Assembly (NCBI RefSeq): GCF_030053135.1
Contig: NZ_CP125650.1
Coordinates: 124,001 to 188,000, forward strand
Direction: 5' to 3'
Origin: Rhizobium sp. BT04
Lineage (GTDB): Bacteria; Pseudomonadota; Alphaproteobacteria; Rhizobiales; Rhizobiaceae
DNA: 64,000 nucleotides
Below the pieces are notes generated by a model. That model was not told the DNA's origin. It was given only the letters and a program-made list of their open reading frames with translations, and did no database searches. This document shows, one piece after another, positions 18,787 through 32,689 of the stretch; the first letter of the stretch is position 1, and each line of letters starts with the position of its first letter. A program made the translations under genes and the position numbers.

Positions 18787-20166
18787 TCGTTGTAGGCTTG
18801 AGCCAACCTGAACCGATTTGAACCACTTGTCATCGCCACACTACAACCGTTTTAAATACCCATTTTGGGCATTTTTTGCGTTATAGCAAATATTTGAGAG
18901 TTTAGCCAAATTGCTTCATGAATGCATTCAAAACAGTCTCGCTAGACCGGTGGCCCAGTTCCATGAAAGATGAGTCGGCTATGGCCGCACCCGCCACTGA
19001 AACATCTAGGTTGCGTCGAATTTGAGCGAAAATTCACATTCAATGCTCAACATCTTCTAAGCGGTCTTCGTTGAGGACGATAAGACATAATCCTCGAAAA
19101 CCGATCCATTTCCCCGTCCCACGATATCCCATTTGGCTAGCTGGGAAAGCTCCGCCGTGCTGGAAATCACTCAGCCAAGAACCCATATCGGTTACCGCTC
19201 CCGCTAGCGTGTAGGTTCGATGCTCTCTGAAAATTCCGGCATCATGGAGCAAGTGCCACAAACGTGAACTTTGCTAAACGAAGCCGCCACCTTATCGCAT
19301 CCACACAAAGGGCTTGAAATAGTCGACCGTGAGGGTTATATCTTTGTGAGCAGCAGACAACGAGGCTTCCGAAAGGTCGCTGTTGCAGGTGCACCCTTAG
19401 AGGTCGGTACACCACGGTAGGGCACACGCGTTCGGCGGAAACGCCATGGGAAGGCTCCTTTAGGGGGCCTTTTTTGTTTCTAGGGCACCCTTATTTGCTG
19501 GAAATGAGCCTTTTTTACGAGTTGGCAGACGTTACACCTTCGCTTGATGCGGCTGAAATTAATTTCTTTCTGATCAGCGCTTTTTACCACCAGTTCTACG
19601 TTGTGTTCGTCTGATCTGCTCGGGAAAAGGTAATAAACAACAAGATCATTAAGGCCAGAGGTCAGGACAGGGCCTGAAACGGCAATGTTACCTGCCCAGT
19701 AAGGCATACAGAGGTAGGCACAAGATGCTCGAACGTGAATCTACCTTGCGGATGTTCGATTGTTGGGAACGAGTCGTTAATAGTCGTCATGAGGCGCGGT
19801 CACCCGAAGACAGCTCTCACGATCTGGACCCATTCACTGAACTGGATTATAGATTGCGCTGGGTAGTCTGGCTCTGAGACATTGAATTTTCTCCCGATAT
19901 AAGGGCACGGGTTTGACAACCTTACGAAAGTGCTAACCCCTGAACGTGGTTTCGTTCTCCTGGTAAGGGTCCTTTCATGTTCAAATCGATACGAATAGAG
20001 CACTGACCTTTCGCTTCCGTCCTTACGACGGAGTTGTCTGCTTATGTCTCGCGTATGGACCGGAAGCCTGAACATGCTGCAGGAGCGAATTCCATCCTGA
20101 GACCGAATTCCTACGACGCTTTCTCCGCAGGAGACCGGAGGTTCGAAATACGACCAGTGCGCCTGG
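18787..20166 (+). other. long stretch without a supportable gene
   Basis: Several frames of 60-75 codons occur on the minus strand (19040-19261, 19480-19707), but none matches a family I know. The only clear signal is the terminator-like hairpin at 19451-19475. Confidence 0.5.
19451..19475 (+). terminator. possible Rho-independent terminator
   Basis: AAGGCTCC-TTTA-GGGGGCCTT can fold with one bulge and is followed by TTTTT. No gene clearly ends just before it, so it may belong to a lost gene. Confidence 0.45.
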
Positions 20167-20456
20167 CCTGACCCGAGAGAGGCTTCGGGCAGCCGAGGAC
20201 GACACCTACGGCCTGTTCGTCGACTTCCGTTGGCCCAAGAACGTCGGGAAGCCATATTGCCCTCGCTGTGGCTGCCTGGCGCCGTACGGCGTCGTCGTTC
20301 TGATGCTCGGAGCCGGAATGCCGCGCCGAATTTTCGGTTTTCGCCGACCGCAAGCTTTCATTCAAGAAGATCATCATGGCAATCTGGGAGGAATCACGGC
20401 CGCCAAGGGCATGGCGGCGCTCCATCTGAGCCGCAAGGTCAACGTCCAGTACAAGA
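20167..20456 (+). pseudogene. IS1595-family transposase relic, left half
   Basis: Pieces in several frames match IS1595 transposases: LTRERLRAAEDDTYGLFVDFRWP with PYCPRCGC (zinc-binding), then RKLSFKKIIMAIWEE, then ITAAKGMAALHLSRKVNVQYK. At least two frameshifts are present. The frame is cut at codons YK by the IS66 element and resumes at 25778 with YKTAYFLLQKLREA. Confidence 0.8.
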
Positions 20457-20784
20457 GTATCCATCCGGCGAAGGCCGCGGCACTTATGATTTCGGCTCGT
20501 CTGCCATGATGCGTTCGAATCTTGTCGCGATCGCATTGCTCGTCGACAAGGAACTGCCGAACACCTCCTTCCCAGGTGCGGATATCGGCGAGGAACTCCT
20601 TCAAGCTTTCGATGCCCCGGTCGGTGAAGGTCGTGATGCCCTCTTCGCTGCCGTCATGGGCATGGATCATCTCACCACAGTCGATGTTGTCGGAGTTGCT
20701 GGCGACCTCCTGGATGAGTTCGAGGTTCTCGCCAATCAGCGTGGCGACGTAGTTGATCGTGTAGACATGCGTCGGGCGCGCCAT
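20374..20784 (-). CDS. IS66-element accessory protein, function unknown
   Basis: 136 residues (MARPTHVYTINYVATLIGENLELIQEV, then NIDCGEMIHAHDGSEEGITTFT). The ATG overlaps the tnpC stop. It lies inside the IS66 element at its far end. The last codons read through the element's terminal inverted repeat into the IS1595 relic, so the natural C-terminus may be changed here. Its role is unknown; it is not a transposase. Confidence 0.55.
   Translation of the reverse strand: MARPTHVYTINYVATLIGENLELIQEVASNSDNIDCGEMIHAHDGSEEGITTFTDRGIESLKEFLADIRTWEGGVRQFLVDEQCDRDKIRTHHGRRAEIISAAAFAGWILLYWTLTLRLRWSAAMPLAAVIPPRLP
20449..20476. repeat. target duplication and left inverted repeat of the IS66 element
   Basis: GTACAAGA (20449-20456) is the 8-bp target duplication. 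GTATCCATCCGGCGAAGGCC (20457-20476) is the terminal repeat. The partner lies at 25758-25785. Confidence 0.9.
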
Positions 20785-20986
20785 CAGGCCGCCATCTGCC
20801 GGGCGCTTCCGGCGGGCCAGTTCCACGGCAGCAGTTCCGGCAGCCGTGATACGGGAATGCCAGGCATGCGGGCGAGCACGTCCGCCAACCAGGCCTGCGG
20901 ATCGATATCGTTCGTCTTTGCCGTGACGATTAGGGAATACATGAAGGCAGCACGCTCGCCTCCGCGCTGGGAACCGGCGAATAGCC

Positions 20987-21394
20987 ATGCCTTTCTTCCG
21001 AGAGCAATGCCCCGTTCATTCTGCCCATGTCGGCGATGAAGTCGAGGTTCACTATCGCTGGCATCCATATTTTGGCCAGAAGGTTTCCATTCGTCGCGTC
21101 GAAGAACGAGCGACAGGCCGGTTTTTGAAGGTTCTGGGGCCGACAGGTGTCGTCATCGCGATCTCAGGGTGGATGATCGATCCCGTGGTCTGCCGCGGCA
21201 TGACCATGGGAACGCCACGCGTCGATCTTGCGACGCTAATCGAATTGAACAGGCTGGTCTCTGGCGGCAGCAAAGCGGCACCCTTCCGAAGTGGACGTAG
21301 AATCACTCAGGAGGACCATGATGAGATCCCGCAATACGCTGGTGCCGGCGTCGGGCCGGCAGCTCGACCTGATATTCGAGGAGCTCAACGATGA
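20987..21394 (+). CDS. DUF5372-like small protein of a serine-recombinase cassette
   Basis: Up to 135 residues with HYRWHPYFGQKVSIRRVEER, a pattern that accompanies large serine recombinases in rhizobial plasmids. The stop overlaps the recombinase ATG (ATGA), so the two are coupled. The first codons lie in the interrupted tnpC, so the displayed ATG may not be the native start. Function is unknown; it may assist the recombinase. Confidence 0.5.
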   Translation: MPFFREQCPVHSAHVGDEVEVHYRWHPYFGQKVSIRRVEERATGRFLKVLGPTGVVIAISGWMIDPVVCRGMTMGTPRVDLATLIELNRLVSGGSKAAPFRSGRRITQEDHDEIPQYAGAGVGPAARPDIRGAQR

Positions 21395-23489
21395 CCATCA
21401 CTGATTTGATTCCGACAGCGCTGCTCGCGCGCAAGGCCGTCGTTTATGTGCGGCAATCCACTCAGTCGCAGGTTATAACCAATCTGGAAAGCCAGCGACG
21501 GCAGTATGATCTTGTTGACATTGCGCGACACCACGGCTTCAGCCACGTCGAGGTGATCGACGACGACCTCGGGCGCTCTGCCAGCGGAACCGTCGCCCGT
21601 CCGGGCTTCGATCGTCTCGTCGCCCTACTGTGCGCCGGCAAAGTTGGTGCCGTTTTCTGCTTCGATGCTTCACGGCTTGCGCGCAACGGTCGGGACTGGC
21701 ATCACCTGCTCGAACTGTGCGGCCTGGTCGAAGCCCGCGTCATTGACCATGACGGCGTCTACAATCCATGTCGACCCAACGATCGGCTGCTGCTGGGAAT
21801 GAAGGGCAGTATCAGCGAGTTCGAACTGGGCGTGCTGAGAGCCCGGATGCTCGATGCCGCCAGGTCGAAGGCGCGCCGTGGCGAACTGCGACTTTCTGTT
21901 CCGTTCGGCTACATTTGGCATCGGGAGGCCGGGCTTGGGCTCGATCCTGATCTGCGTCTGCAAGAGGTAATTCGATCCATCTTCGCCCGCTTCCACGACC
22001 TTGGAAGCGCGCGTCAGGTGCTGCTGTCGATGACGAAAGATCACATTCACTTCCCTCGGCCGTCGGATGAAGGGCGCATGACCAACTTCGTATGGATGCC
22101 AGTACGTTATCGCAATGTGATCGGCATCCTCAAAAACCCCTTCTACGCCGGCGTTTACGTCTATGGGAAGAGCGAGAAGCGGACTGCCATCGTCGATGGA
22201 TGGGCTCGGCGCAGTTACGGGCACGGCAAGCCCGTCGGTACCTGGGAGGTGATGATCCGGGACCATCACGAAGGTTAAATTAGTTGGGGCGAATACGAGC
22301 GTAACCAACAGCAACTGGCCCTCAATAATTATGGCCGATCGGGTGGGACTAAATCGGGCCGCGGCGGCAAAGCATTATTATCAGGTCTCCTGACCTGCGG
22401 ACGGTCTGGACGGCGACTGAGTGTTGCCTATACGGGAAATCCACAAAATCCTGTCTATCGCTGCTATAAACAGAACCTGATGATGGGCTTGCCCCGTTGC
22501 ATGACGTTCGGCGGCTCGAAGGTCGATGCGGCGGTTGCGCGCGAGTTGTTGCGCGCGGTAGAACCATTAGCGATCGAGGCGACTTTTAAAGCAGAGCGGA
22601 TGCACCGGGAGCGACAGGAAGACCAGCGCCACATTCACGATCTGGAGCTACAACAGGCCCGCTACGAGGCTAGCCTCGCCGAGCGCCGCTATGCGGCATG
22701 CGATCCCGACAACCGCCTGATAGCTGCACAGCTTGAGAAGAATTGGGAAACGGCGCTACGCCGCGTCCGTGATCTGGAAGTGCGCAGGCCTACCGAAAGT
22801 CCTTCAACCATCGAAGTTGACCCAGGCCACTTTCGCAAACCTCGCCGACAATCTGCAGGCGGCCTGGGAGTCGCCGGATGTCACCATGCGCGTGCGCCAG
22901 CAACTGCTACGTACATTGATCGCCGACATTGTTGTCGATGTCGATGATGAGGTGCGCGACGTGGTGCTGACCATCCATTGGAAAGGCGGTCAGCATTCGG
23001 AGCTCAAGGTTCGCAAGCCCCAGACGGTTGAACACGGGTGCGCCACAACGGAAGATGCTTTGGCAGTGATGCGGAGCATGGCAGGACGCTGGTCCGATGA
23101 ACATATCGCCGCGTCGCTCAATCGAATGGGAATGCCCACGGGGCAAGGAAAAACCTGGACTGCACACCGGGTCGCTTCAGTAAGGCGGGTCCGGGCCATT
23201 CACGCGTACAAATCAGCCGATAAAGAGGGCGAATGGCTGACCATGACAGAGGCGGCGGCGGTTTTGGGCGTGACCAACCACCGAATACGCCACCTGATCA
23301 AGACGAACGTGTTGTCTGCCGAGCAGGTGGTTCCCGGCGCGCCGTATCAAATCCGGGCCAGCAATCTGACTTCGGCAACCGTCCAAGCCGCGATAGCCCG
23401 AAAGGGCCGCCCGTGTCGCATTGCTGACACCGAGACGCTTCCAATGTTTACAGATACTTAAAGAGGGAGTGCACAATGACTCAGGTCCG
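21012..23489 (+). mobile_element. serine-recombinase cassette inserted in tnpC
   Basis: About 2.5 kb separates the tnpC segments ending ALRGVA and beginning GIALGRKAW. A short similar sequence (GG(C/G)(A/G)TTGC on the minus strand) lies at both edges, so the exact ends are uncertain by a few bases. It contains the DUF5372-like gene and a broken large serine recombinase. Confidence 0.75.
21391..23461 (+). pseudogene. large serine recombinase, inactivated
   Basis: The N-terminal resolvase domain is intact in sequence: VVYVRQSTQSQVITNLESQRRQ, DDLGRSASG, and FCFDASRLARNGRDW. A TAA at 22276-22278 replaces a tyrosine codon (EG-stop-ISWGEYERNQ). The same frame continues through the zinc-ribbon part (LLSGLLTCGRSGRRLS, YRCYKQ). 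A frameshift near 22790 leads to the C-terminal frame to 23461, which ends with a helix-turn-helix (MTEAAAVLGVTNHRIRHLIKT). Total length would be about 690 residues. Two independent lesions make it a pseudogene. Confidence 0.88.
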
Positions 23490-24962
23490 GCAACGCCGCG
23501 CAGGGCTCGTTCGGCGGCATTGTTCGTCAGACACAGTCTGCCGTCGTCGAGGAACCGGGCGAAGGCTTCCCAGCGACCCTCCTTCTCGAACATGTAGTTG
23601 ATCGCCTTGGCGACGGGGTTGTGCTTCGACATTTGCCCGCGCTGGGCCATGAGCCAATCGTGCAGTTCTTCGACGAGCGGGCGAGCATGTTGCAGCCTCG
23701 CTGCGAGCCTATCCTCGGCAGGCATTCCGTTTATGCCGCGCTCGATGTCGAAGAGCGCGTCGATGCGGGCAACGGCCTCAAGCGCGACGGGCGATATCTC
23801 GTGGGCAGGTTTGCCCTTGCGCACGTTGCCGGCGATGTCAGCGAGTTCGAAGAATTTGCGCCGCGCGTGGCTCCAGCAAAGTGCGCTGATCACCAGCGCG
23901 GGGCGGCGGTCGGCACGATAGAGGTCGTTGTAGCCGCCATAGGCATCGGCTTGCAGGGTGCCGTGCCATCCGGCGAGATGCGTGTTGGGGTGGGTCTTCT
24001 CGCGATCGGGAGAGAAGTGGAAGAGTGCGGCGGGAGGCGCGCCGCCCGCGAAAGGGCGGTCATCGCGGACGTAAGTCCAGAGTCTCGCCTGCTTTGTTGC
24101 TCCCCTGGCCAGAAGCGGCACGGTGGTGTCGTCACCATGCAGCCGCTCGGCGGCCAGAACATGGGCACGGATCAGGTCATGGATCGGCTGCAGGGCCGTC
24201 GTGCAGGCTCCGACCTGATCGGCCAGTGTGGAGAGACTGAGAGCGACGCCTTCCCTGGCGTAGCGCTCAGCCTGGCGGTTCAATGGCTGATGTTGGCCGA
24301 ACTTCTCGAACAGGATCGTCGCCAGCAGGTGCGGTCCTGCCCATCCCCGCGTGTCGCATGGAAAGGGGCCGGTGGCTGGCTGATCTTCTCGCAGTCCCGG
24401 CAGGTGAACTTCTCGCGCACCGTCTGGATCACCTTCCACTGGCGCGGAATGATCTCCAGCGTCTCGGTGATGTCTTCGCCCATCTTCACGATGCGGTGCG
24501 AGCCGCAGCAGGTGCAGGTCGACGGGGCATCGATGACCAGGCGCTCGCGCGGCAGGTGCTCGGGAAACGGCTTGCGGGCCGGCCGGCGGCGTTCGAAAGC
24601 GGAGACATTTGTGATTCTCGTCGCCACGCGTTCCGCAGCGATCTCGTCTTCGGTGGCGTCGGCTTCAAGTTCTTCGAGCTGCAATTCCATTTGCTCGATC
24701 AGCCGGGCGCGGCGCTCCGAGCTCTGGCCGTACTGCTCGCGACGTATCTTGGCGATCTCGAGCTTGAGATGCCGGATCATCGCCTCAGACGTCGTCACGA
24801 CCGCGCGCACCTGTGCGAGGTCGGCCTCGGCAGAGGCGGCACGCGCTTCCGATGCCGCAAGCGCGGCGCGCAGACTGGCTATCTCCGAAGCAGCATCATC
24901 CATGGCCGAAAGCTACCATGCCGCATGCCGAAAGCCCAACAAAAACAGAGGAATGCAGGCGG

Positions 24963-25313
24963 TCAGCCTGCCTTCGAAGGCCGCTGCGTCCAGCGCGGGT
25001 TGCGCCAGTCGATCCCTTCCAGGAGATAGCCGAGCTGCGCCGACGATACAGGCACGGCGGAGCCATTCTGGCTGACCGGCCAGATGAACTTTCCAGCTTC
25101 CAGCCGCTTCAGGTAAAGCGACATGCCGACGCCGTCATGCCAGAGGACCTTGATCAGGTCACCCTTGCGACCCCGGAAGCAGAAGACTTCGCCGCCATGA
25201 GGATCGCGGCCAAGACCTTGCTGAACCTTCAGCGCCAGGCTGTTCATGCCGCAACGCATGTCCGTCACCCCGCCCGCGATCCACACCTTTACCCCCGCGG
25301 GAAACGCGATCAT
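24963..25313 (-). CDS. tnpB: TnpB, IS66 Orf2 family protein
   Basis: 116 residues (VKVWIAGGVTDMRCGMNSLALKVQQ, then GGEVFCFRGRKGDLIKVLWHDG). IS66 elements need TnpB for transposition, but its biochemical role is unclear. It overlaps tnpA by 4 bases and is intact. Confidence 0.9.
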   Translation of the reverse strand: MIAFPAGVKVWIAGGVTDMRCGMNSLALKVQQGLGRDPHGGEVFCFRGRKGDLIKVLWHDGVGMSLYLKRLEAGKFIWPVSQNGSAVPVSSAQLGYLLEGIDWRNPRWTQRPSKAG

Positions 25314-25717
25314 GACCCATCCACGACGGGCAACAGGCGGGCAAGAATGGTCGGATCAAGCGAGGCTGGGATCGTCAGCCGTCGGCCATTCGGCAGGCCG
25401 ATCTCGATCGTCATGTCGTCTTCAAATCGCGGCCGTGAGGCTACCTCGCAAGATGCCGCCGCCGGTGGCGAAATCGTAAGTGGCACGAAGCCCGTTGTAG
25501 CGGAACTGCTCAGAAGACCACTACGGTATTCCCGACGCCAACGGGTCAACAATGACCGTGACAATCCATATCGCCGCGCCGTCACCGAGCCTTTCCGAAA
25601 GCCTTGTAGACTTTCCTCGACGATCCGAACCTTCTCTTCGTCCGACCAATCCCGTCGGCGACCAAGATCGTCGACGGACAAGACCTCAATGGGGGAAATG
25701 ATTGTAGCGCATGACAT
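25310..25717 (-). CDS. tnpA: TnpA, IS66 Orf1 helix-turn-helix protein
   Basis: 135 residues from the ATG at 25717 (an alternative ATG is at 25738). DWSDEEKVRIVEESLQG and VTARRYGLSRSLLTRWRREY form the helix-turn-helix of IS66 Orf1. It is the first gene of the tnpABC set, near the right inverted repeat, and is intact. Confidence 0.88.
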   Translation of the reverse strand: MSCATIISPIEVLSVDDLGRRRDWSDEEKVRIVEESLQGFRKGSVTARRYGLSRSLLTRWRREYRSGLLSSSATTGFVPLTISPPAAASCEVASRPRFEDDMTIEIGLPNGRRLTIPASLDPTILARLLPVVDGS

Positions 25718-25757
25718 AAGGCATGGACTTAAAGCCAATCAGCAAGTCAGGACAGAC

Positions 25758-25785
25758 GGCCTTCGCCGGATGGGTACGTACAAGA
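25758..25785. repeat. right inverted repeat and target duplication of the IS66 element
   Basis: GGCCTTCGCCGGATGGGTAC (25758-25777) is the reverse complement, with one mismatch, of the left end. It is followed by GTACAAGA (25778-25785). Confidence 0.9.
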
Positions 25786-26130
25786 CCGCCTACTTCCTGC
25801 TGCAGAAGCTCCGGGAGGCAGCCGACCTTCGCCGTGATGCGATCAAGCTGCACGGTACGGTGCAGATCGACGGCAAGTATGTGGGCGGCGTCCTCCGCAA
25901 GGTGACAAGAAGGAAGAGCGCAAGGACGGGCGCAAGAAGGAAAATCAGAACGGCAAGCGTATGTGAGTTCTGGCGCTGAGGGAGGCCAACCGCCATGCAC
26001 CGAACAGAACGGTGACGCGGGTGATCCTGGACGAGAACGGCAAGGATGCATGGGCGGCCGTCGCCAAGCATGTGGAGCCGAAGGCGCTCCTGATCGCTGA
26101 CGAACACAAGGCGCAACCAGGGCTTTGAAA
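25778..26130 (+). pseudogene. IS1595-family transposase relic, right half
   Basis: Resumes the frame cut at 20456: YKTAYFLLQKLREA, then GTVQIDGKYVGG (family catalytic segment) and, after frame changes, VILDENGKDAWAAVAKHVEPKALLIADEH. The gene was already decaying or has decayed since the IS66 insertion. Confidence 0.8.
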
Positions 26131-26214
26131 GAAAGCGCTGTATAGATCCACCTGCTCCGCCCTTTTAGTCCGCTAGCAAAAGGCGGTAGGGGACCGACTT
26201 TTCGAAGCGGTTTC

Positions 26215-26400
26215 CTGCCGGCCGACAAGGGCTACGGCAGCGCTGAAATCCTCGCCAAGCCGGTCGAGTGTAAGGCTTCGGCAACATCGCGCCGAAGAAC
26301 AACTGGAAGGCTCAGTCGTCTTCTCACGCTGGGTCTATCGGCAGCGTAACCTCGTGAAACGTCAAAAGCATCGGTTCGATCGTAATTGACGCAAAGCTGA
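26215..26400 (+). pseudogene. possible IS5-family transposase C-terminal scrap
   Basis: Pieces ADKGYGSAEIL and SRWVYRQRNLVKR in different frames resemble the C-terminal DDE region of IS5-type transposases. No ends were found. Confidence 0.4.
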
Positions 26401-27192
26401 CAGTCGTGTGCGATCGCGCACATTGACAGGCTGGCATGATGCAAGCGCCGACGTGCATTGTGACCTCAACCCAAATCACTCCAATGCTGGGTTGGCCTTC
26501 GGACGGATCGCTCGCAAGGTTGACGCTGTTCAAATACTAGGCGGAGTGGCACAATCCGCGACTCCCGACACACGGTGAGCACCGGAAGACGCCTTCTGTC
26601 GCCATTGAAACATTCACTAACAATGATCTGGTGGCACACCAATTGCTTGTAGGAGCCCAGATCTCTGCCAGCAATGGTTCCGGTCCAAGCTCCAGTGGCT
26701 ACTATCGACGATGACCAACACCTTTAGATGTAAGGCCCATCTTCGCCCATGTCGTACCGTACGAACGGAGCTCGTCAGCGATCATCACGCGCGGCGGCGT
26801 GCAGCCGATCCAAAGAGCTTTGTCACCAGCCACTGCTCAGCGCGGGAGCCTCTTCAGCTTTGGACCAAGACGTTGAGAGCGATGCCATTCTGGCCGACAG
26901 CGCCGCCGGAGCCAATGTTCTTCGCGCGCGATCGAAGTAACCGACGTTCAGATGTCAGGTCGCCACGAATGAGACTGCTTCAAGGGATTCCAGTGGGAGA
27001 TCGCCTTGCCGAGTTAAGGCTCCCACTGGCACACGGTTTCATTGGTCACGCCGGTGCCGCATGTTGGCCGCCGCAATCCGCTAAACTTAACGGTGCCTTA
27101 GAACCTGAAGAGACACAGCGAAATCGGCCTTTTGTTTGGCACCGGTTGGACTAGGCCCGTTTTCGTTTTCGTCTCAAAAGTGGAGATGCGAT
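26401..27192 (+). other. intergenic before ggps2
   Basis: No recognisable gene. A perfect 10-bp inverted repeat CCAGTGGGAG / CTCCCACTGG lies at 26990-26999 and 27020-27029 with a 20-base loop, about 165 bases before ggps2. It could be an operator or attenuator. Confidence 0.5.
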
Positions 27193-28122
27193 ATGATTTC
27201 GAATCACCAAGCCGACGTGGTTGGCGATAGCGACAAGCTCATCGAGCAAGCGCTGCGAGCTGCCATGGATACTGCTCTAAGTCCGGCTGCGCCGGCTCAC
27301 CTGCGTGGAGCGCTGGACGCGGCAGTGTTTCCAGGGGGCTCCCGGATGCGCCCCAAGCTCTGCTTGAAAGTCTCCTATGTGTGCGGCGAAAAAGATCCTG
27401 AGCTGGCGACAAGAGCCGCGGCAGCAATTGAATTGCTGCACTGTGCCTCGTTGGTGCATGACGACTTGCCTTGCTTCGATAACGCGGCGCTACGCCGCGG
27501 CAGACCAACGGTGCACCGGCTTTTCGGAGAGCCTATCGCCGTTTTGACCGGCGATGCCTTGATTGTGATGGCTTTCAAATACCTCAGCTTGCAGGCTGCG
27601 CTAACACCTGAGTTGGGCGCGCGCATGATCGAGGTGGTTGCGGAGGCGGTCGGCCCCAGTCACGGACTGATCGCCGGACAGTCGATGGAGGCAATGACGC
27701 ACGTCCCAATCGACCGCTATCACCATTACAAGACCGGCTCCCTCTTTGTCGCGGCGGCCACTTGCGGTGCCCTGGCAAGTGGTGCAGATCCGGCCCCATG
27801 GTCTAAGGTGGGGGAATTGCTCGGGCACGCGTATCAGATCGCCGACGACATCGCAGATACAGTCGGCCGCGCAGAAGTGCTTGGCAAATTGCCTGCCGTG
27901 GACACGCAGCTGAATCGACCCAGTATCGTTCGCGGCCAAGGATTGGACAGCGCAGCCGCCAGATTTTATGCGTATCTCGAACAGATAGGTGACACCATTC
28001 CTGCCAGCCCTCAAAAACGGTCCTTCGTTGACTGGCTTAATCATGCACTTTGCAAAGGCGTGGCTGGACCGGGAAAAGCCGGTCTGATTCAACAAACGGC
28101 GCTGGATTGCGCGCCTTTGTAA
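27193..28122 (+). CDS. Geranylgeranyl diphosphate synthase-like prenyltransferase (ggps2)
   Basis: 309-residue trans-isoprenyl diphosphate synthase. The first aspartate-rich motif is DDLPCFD (about residue 92) and the second is DDIAD (about residue 218), with GGSRMRPKL before and LLHCASLVHD leading in. It should make GGPP for the diterpene pathway. The ATG at 27193 follows GGAGATGCG. It faces the gibberellin operon tail-to-tail rather than being in it. The operon's own ggps (about 31960-32560) is wrecked, so this gene probably replaces it. Chain length cannot be read from sequence alone, so GGPP is inferred from context. Confidence 0.85.
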   Translation: MISNHQADVVGDSDKLIEQALRAAMDTALSPAAPAHLRGALDAAVFPGGSRMRPKLCLKVSYVCGEKDPELATRAAAAIELLHCASLVHDDLPCFDNAALRRGRPTVHRLFGEPIAVLTGDALIVMAFKYLSLQAALTPELGARMIEVVAEAVGPSHGLIAGQSMEAMTHVPIDRYHHYKTGSLFVAAATCGALASGADPAPWSKVGELLGHAYQIADDIADTVGRAEVLGKLPAVDTQLNRPSIVRGQGLDSAAARFYAYLEQIGDTIPASPQKRSFVDWLNHALCKGVAGPGKAGLIQQTALDCAPL

Positions 28123-28310
28123 GCCCGAGTTACGGTACGCATAACCTAGCCGGCGGCATCATTACCGCTTCATCGTCAACAGCTGCTTCATGAACATTTC
28201 GTTCCCTGCATCGAACCGCTGGGCCAAGGTGGATTAGAGGTCTAGCTTTAGCGTTAACGGTTTTTGCAACCAGCTTGGAGGGCCGGCCGACAGAGCGGGC
28301 GACGCCGGCA

Positions 28311-31916
<3,606 letters not shown>

Positions 31917-31959
31917 GCGGGATGTTCCCTCTGCAGGCAGTTGACGAGAAGCGCGGCGA

Positions 31960-32560
31960 AGCGCACCTATGCTGGCGGCGGTCCGCGGTGGGCAACCGCT
32001 CCGATCTGCGCCGTGGAATCGAACACAATGTAGCATCTAGCGGTGCCGCCGGCCGATCGCAGCGGTACGGCGGCGCCTCCGTGCGGACCGGCGCCAATGC
32101 GCACGGCGCGTGCTTGAACAGATACCCTTTTGGCCCGCTGCACGGCCTGCGCCAACCGCTCCGCACGCGGGCGCAGCGAGGTGATGGCTTCCTCGGCCTC
32201 TGGCCATAGGCCCGGCACTGACTGGGGCGCTGCATGCAGCTTCGTGATCGGCACGCCGGTTGCTTTCTTCTCCGCCGCATGCTTGCCGGGGGCTTGCCCA
32301 GCGTCGCGTCATCCGCTGGCGTGTCATCCTCGACCACCTACAATACAAGGCCGAAACAGGCGCGATAGCGATCCAGTGCGCGGTACAGAGTAAAGCGCGG
32401 CATCCTCCGCGACGGCGCATAGCGCGCCAATGCCTATGGACGCGCGCACCGGCAATCCGCCGCACGCCTGCGCGCCCGATCCGCCGAACGGGGAAACGCC
32501 AGTTCGGTCGTCGTTTAGCGTGGAACCCTTCTGCATGTTGTTCATCTCCTTCTACCTGAC
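31960..32560 (-). pseudogene. operon ggps, truncated and frameshifted
   Basis: Between CYP117 and CPS, where the GGPP synthase belongs, only scraps remain. There is a short N-terminal piece near 32545 (MNNMQKGSTLNDD) and an ASIGIGALCAVAEDAALY stretch. The second-aspartate region appears as QVVEDDTPADDATLGKPP, followed after a frame change by VPITKLHAAPQSVPGLWPEAEEAI. The middle with the first DDxxD is missing. It cannot encode an enzyme; ggps2 at 27193 is the likely substitute. Confidence 0.85.
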
Positions 32561-32689
32561 AGAGAATGCCGCGGCGAGCGGCGAGCCGCCGCGGTGCTGC
32601 CGGCGTCGCACCGCGCGCGCGCGCCGAGTGCAGCAATGCCGCCCATCGTCGTCGCCGCTGCCTCTTGACACGGGGCAGAGGATCCCAGC

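Larger units (their letters stand above)
20784..24903 (-). pseudogene. tnpC: tnpC, IS66 transposase, frameshifted and split
   Basis: The N-terminal part (24903 to about 24345) has the coiled-coil leader, the CTCCGSHRIVKMGEDITETLE zinc segment and CRDCEKISQPPAPFH. A frameshift there leads to GWAGPHLLATILFEKFGQHQPLNRQ and the catalytic core with LHGDDTTVPLL, QADAYGGYNDLY, CWSHARRKFFE and LTNNAAERALRGV. The last part (GIALGRKAWLFAGSQRGGERAAFMYSLI...) resumes at about 21010 beyond the recombinase cassette. Confidence 0.85.
20457..25777 (-). mobile_element. IS66-family element, itself interrupted
   Basis: Bounded by 20-bp inverted repeats differing at one base (GTATCC.../GTACCC...) and flanked by an identical 8-bp duplication GTACAAGA, the size expected for IS66. 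It carries tnpA, tnpB, tnpC and one accessory gene on the minus strand. tnpC is frameshifted and also split by a serine-recombinase cassette (about 21012-23489), so this copy cannot move itself. Without the cassette the element would be about 2.84 kb, normal for the family. Confidence 0.92.

Noticed and set aside
23621..25075. Plus-strand frame of 484 codons opposite tnpC
   Set aside because: Antisense to the IS66 transposase; no motif of its own.
27029..27050. TGGCAC at about 27027 as a sigma54 promoter for ggps2
   Set aside because: GC is not found 10 bases after GG, so the -12 element is missing.
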